A DNA stretch of 64,000 bases from Scleromatobacter sp039920745. GTDB lineage: Bacteria; Pseudomonadota; Gammaproteobacteria; Burkholderiales; Burkholderiaceae_C. Below are positions 62,568 through 64,000 of this stretch, one piece after another. Location: the NCBI GenBank assembly GCA_039920745.1, contig JBDSDD010000075.1, positions 62,001 through 126,000 on the forward strand. The letters run 5' to 3'. The position numbers and the translations under genes were made by a program. Positions within the stretch are counted from its first letter, which is position 1, and every line of letters begins with the position of its first letter. The notes under the pieces are model-generated. The model worked only from the letters and a program-made list of their open reading frames with translations, was not told the origin of the DNA and ran no database searches.

Positions 62568-62591
62568 TCGAAGGGCGGCTGGGCCCTTCGA
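62568..62591 (-). terminator. Hairpin directly after pyrG
   Basis: TCGAAGGGC (62568-62576) and GCCCTTCGA (62583-62591) form a 9-bp stem with six loop bases, starting three bases after the pyrG stop codon. On the minus strand only TTG follows, so this is a weak intrinsic terminator at best. It may reduce read-through from pyrG into eno. Confidence 0.4.
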
Positions 62592-62594
62592 TCG

Positions 62595-64000
62595 TCATGC
62601 GGCAGCCTTCAGGGTGGCGTCCGCCGCAGCGTGGTGCGCCAGCGCGGCCTTGATGTAGCTGATGAACAGCGGGTGGCCGTCCCACGGCGTCGACTTGAAT
62701 TCCGGATGGAACTGCACGCCGACGAACCAGGGGTGCACGTCCTGCGGCAACTCGACGATCTCGGTCAGCTTCTCGCGCTGCGTGAGTGCGGAGATGACCA
62801 GGCCGGCCTCCTGAAGGCGTGCCAGGTAGTGCTCGTTGGCTTCGTAGCGGTGGCGGTGGCGCTCGGTGACGACCTTGCCGTAGATCTGCGAGGCCAGCGT
62901 GCCCGGCTCGACGTCGGAGCTCTGAGCGCCCAGGCGCATCGTGCCGCCAAGGTCGGAGTTGGCGTCGCGCTTCTGGATCGAGCCGTCGGCGTCTTCCCAC
63001 TCGTCGATCAGCGCGATCACCGGGTGCGGCGTGTGCGGGTCGAACTCGGTGGAGTTGGCGTTGGCCAAGCCGGCCTTGTGGCGCGCGTACTCGATGGTGG
63101 CGACCTGCATGCCCAGGCAGATGCCCAGGTAGGGGATCGAGTGTTCGCGGGCGTACTGCGCCGCGATGATCTTGCCTTCGACGCCGCGCTTGCCGAAGCC
63201 GCCCGGCACCAGGATGGCGTCGAACTTGCCGAGCTGGTCGGCGCTCTCGGGCGTCAGCGTCTCGGAGTCGACGTATTCGATGTTGACGCGGGCATGGTTG
63301 TGGATGCCGGCGTGGCGCAATGCCTCGTTGAGCGACTTGTACGAGTCCGACAGGTCGGTGTACTTGCCGGCCATCGCGATCGTGATCTCGCGCTGCGGAT
63401 GGTTGACCTCGTGCACCAGCAGGTCCCAGCGCTTGAGGTCGGCCGGGCGGGTCAGCAGCTGCAGCTTCATGCAGATCTGCTCGTCCAGCCCCTGTTCGTG
63501 CAGCATGCGCGGCACGCTGTAGATGGTCTTGGCGTCCCACATCGATATCACGCCGTGCATCGGCACGTTGGTGAACAGCGAGATCTTCTCGCGTTCCTCG
63601 ATCGGGATTTCGCGGTCGGCGCGACACAGCAGCACGTCGGGCTGGATGCCGATCTCGCGCATCTTCTGCACGGTGTGCTGCGTCGGCTTGGTCTTCAACT
63701 CGCCGGCGGTCGCGATGAAGGGCACGTAGGTGAGGTGCACGAACGCGGTGTTCGTCGGCCCCATCTTCAGGCTCATCTGGCGCACGGCCTCGAGGAAGGG
63801 CAGGGACTCGATGTCGCCCACCGTGCCGCCGATCTCGACGATCGCGACGTCGATCTTGTCGCTGCCGCCCATCTCGGCGCCACGGCGCACGAACTCCTGG
63901 ATCTCGTTGGTGACGTGCGGGATCACCTGCACTGTCTTGCCGAGGTAGTCGCCGCGGCGCTCCTTCTCGAGCACGCTCTTGTAGATCTGGCCGGACGTGA
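62595..64000 (-). CDS. pyrG: CTP synthase (5' end outside window)
   Basis: The reading frame stays open to the right edge of the window, so about 468 C-terminal residues are seen of the usual 545. CTP synthase makes CTP from UTP, ATP and glutamine. The synthase domain is visible in SVLEKERRGDYLGKTVQVIP and VAIVEIGGTVGDIESLPFLE. The glutamine amidotransferase domain has LGICLGMQVATIEYAR with the catalytic Cys and FVGVQFHPEFKSTP with His and Glu. The gene leads the pyrG-eno-ftsB block. Confidence 0.97.
   Translation of the reverse strand, partial: TSGQIYKSVLEKERRGDYLGKTVQVIPHVTNEIQEFVRRGAEMGGSDKIDVAIVEIGGTVGDIESLPFLEAVRQMSLKMGPTNTAFVHLTYVPFIATAGELKTKPTQHTVQKMREIGIQPDVLLCRADREIPIEEREKISLFTNVPMHGVISMWDAKTIYSVPRMLHEQGLDEQICMKLQLLTRPADLKRWDLLVHEVNHPQREITIAMAGKYTDLSDSYKSLNEALRHAGIHNHARVNIEYVDSETLTPESADQLGKFDAILVPGGFGKRGVEGKIIAAQYAREHSIPYLGICLGMQVATIEYARHKAGLANANSTEFDPHTPHPVIALIDEWEDADGSIQKRDANSDLGGTMRLGAQSSDVEPGTLASQIYGKVVTERHRHRYEANEHYLARLQEAGLVISALTQREKLTEIVELPQDVHPWFVGVQFHPEFKSTPWDGHPLFISYIKAALAHHAAADATLKAAA

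Overview
The window is one 64 kb piece of a high-GC bacterial chromosome. Gene content and order point to a betaproteobacterium of the order Burkholderiales. The markers are pyrG-eno-ftsB, amiC-tsaE divergent from queG and xerD, mutL near miaA, a pilE-fimT-pilV-pilW-pilX-pilY1 cluster, and a PEP-CTERM protein. A Leptothrix/Rubrivivax/Roseateles-like lineage is my guess from this mix; no rRNA or other decisive marker is present. Coding density is high, many neighbouring genes overlap by ATGA or TGATG, and there is no insertion sequence, prophage, CRISPR array or tRNA that I can support. Both edges cut a gene: lhr on the left (5' part missing) and pyrG on the right (5' part missing).

Layout. 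1-9.7 kb: the Lhr helicase tail, a dienelactone hydrolase, a PEP-CTERM protein of the TIGR03118 type, an NHL-propeller/M23 fusion protein, an atypical POT-type transporter and a collagen-like lipoprotein. 9.9-12.9 kb: a three-gene operon made of an SPFH/band-7 protein, a ribbon-helix-helix regulator and an eight-segment membrane protein with a zinc ribbon, preceded by a perfect 12-bp palindrome. 13-20 kb: a prolyl-oligopeptidase-like lipoprotein lacking two triad residues, a Gln/Pro-rich YXWGXW lipoprotein with a terminator, a GNAT/VOC pair, a SHOCT-PspC protein and small unknowns. 19.7-27 kb: parts of an export-like system (ABC ATPase, FtsX-type permease, CrtC/AttH-like lipocalin), with a molybdopterin oxidoreductase on the opposite strand between the ATPase and the permease.

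27-40 kb: a GGDEF protein with a degenerate active site, then translation, repair and envelope housekeeping genes (miaA, an RluB/RluF-type pseudouridine synthase with a long disordered head, mutL, DedA, a transglutaminase-like protein without the expected cysteine, an alpha/beta hydrolase, amiC, tsaE, queG, a chalcone-isomerase-like protein, xerD). 40-46 kb: a small exported protein, an SDR with a TetR regulator, an Lrp regulator, a MarC protein and a complete polar amino-acid ABC transporter. 46-51 kb: a TonB-dependent receptor with a strong terminator, a DUF455 protein, a gamma-carbonic anhydrase and Hsp33. 51-59 kb: a seven-gene minor-pilin operon reading leftwards, ending in pilY1 and a TonB-C-like gene. 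59-64 kb: a NadR-type kinase with PnuC, then ftsB, eno and pyrG.

The most interesting parts are the SPFH/RHH/zinc-ribbon operon and several proteins that keep a fold but have lost catalytic residues (prolyl oligopeptidase, transglutaminase, GGDEF, POT transporter).
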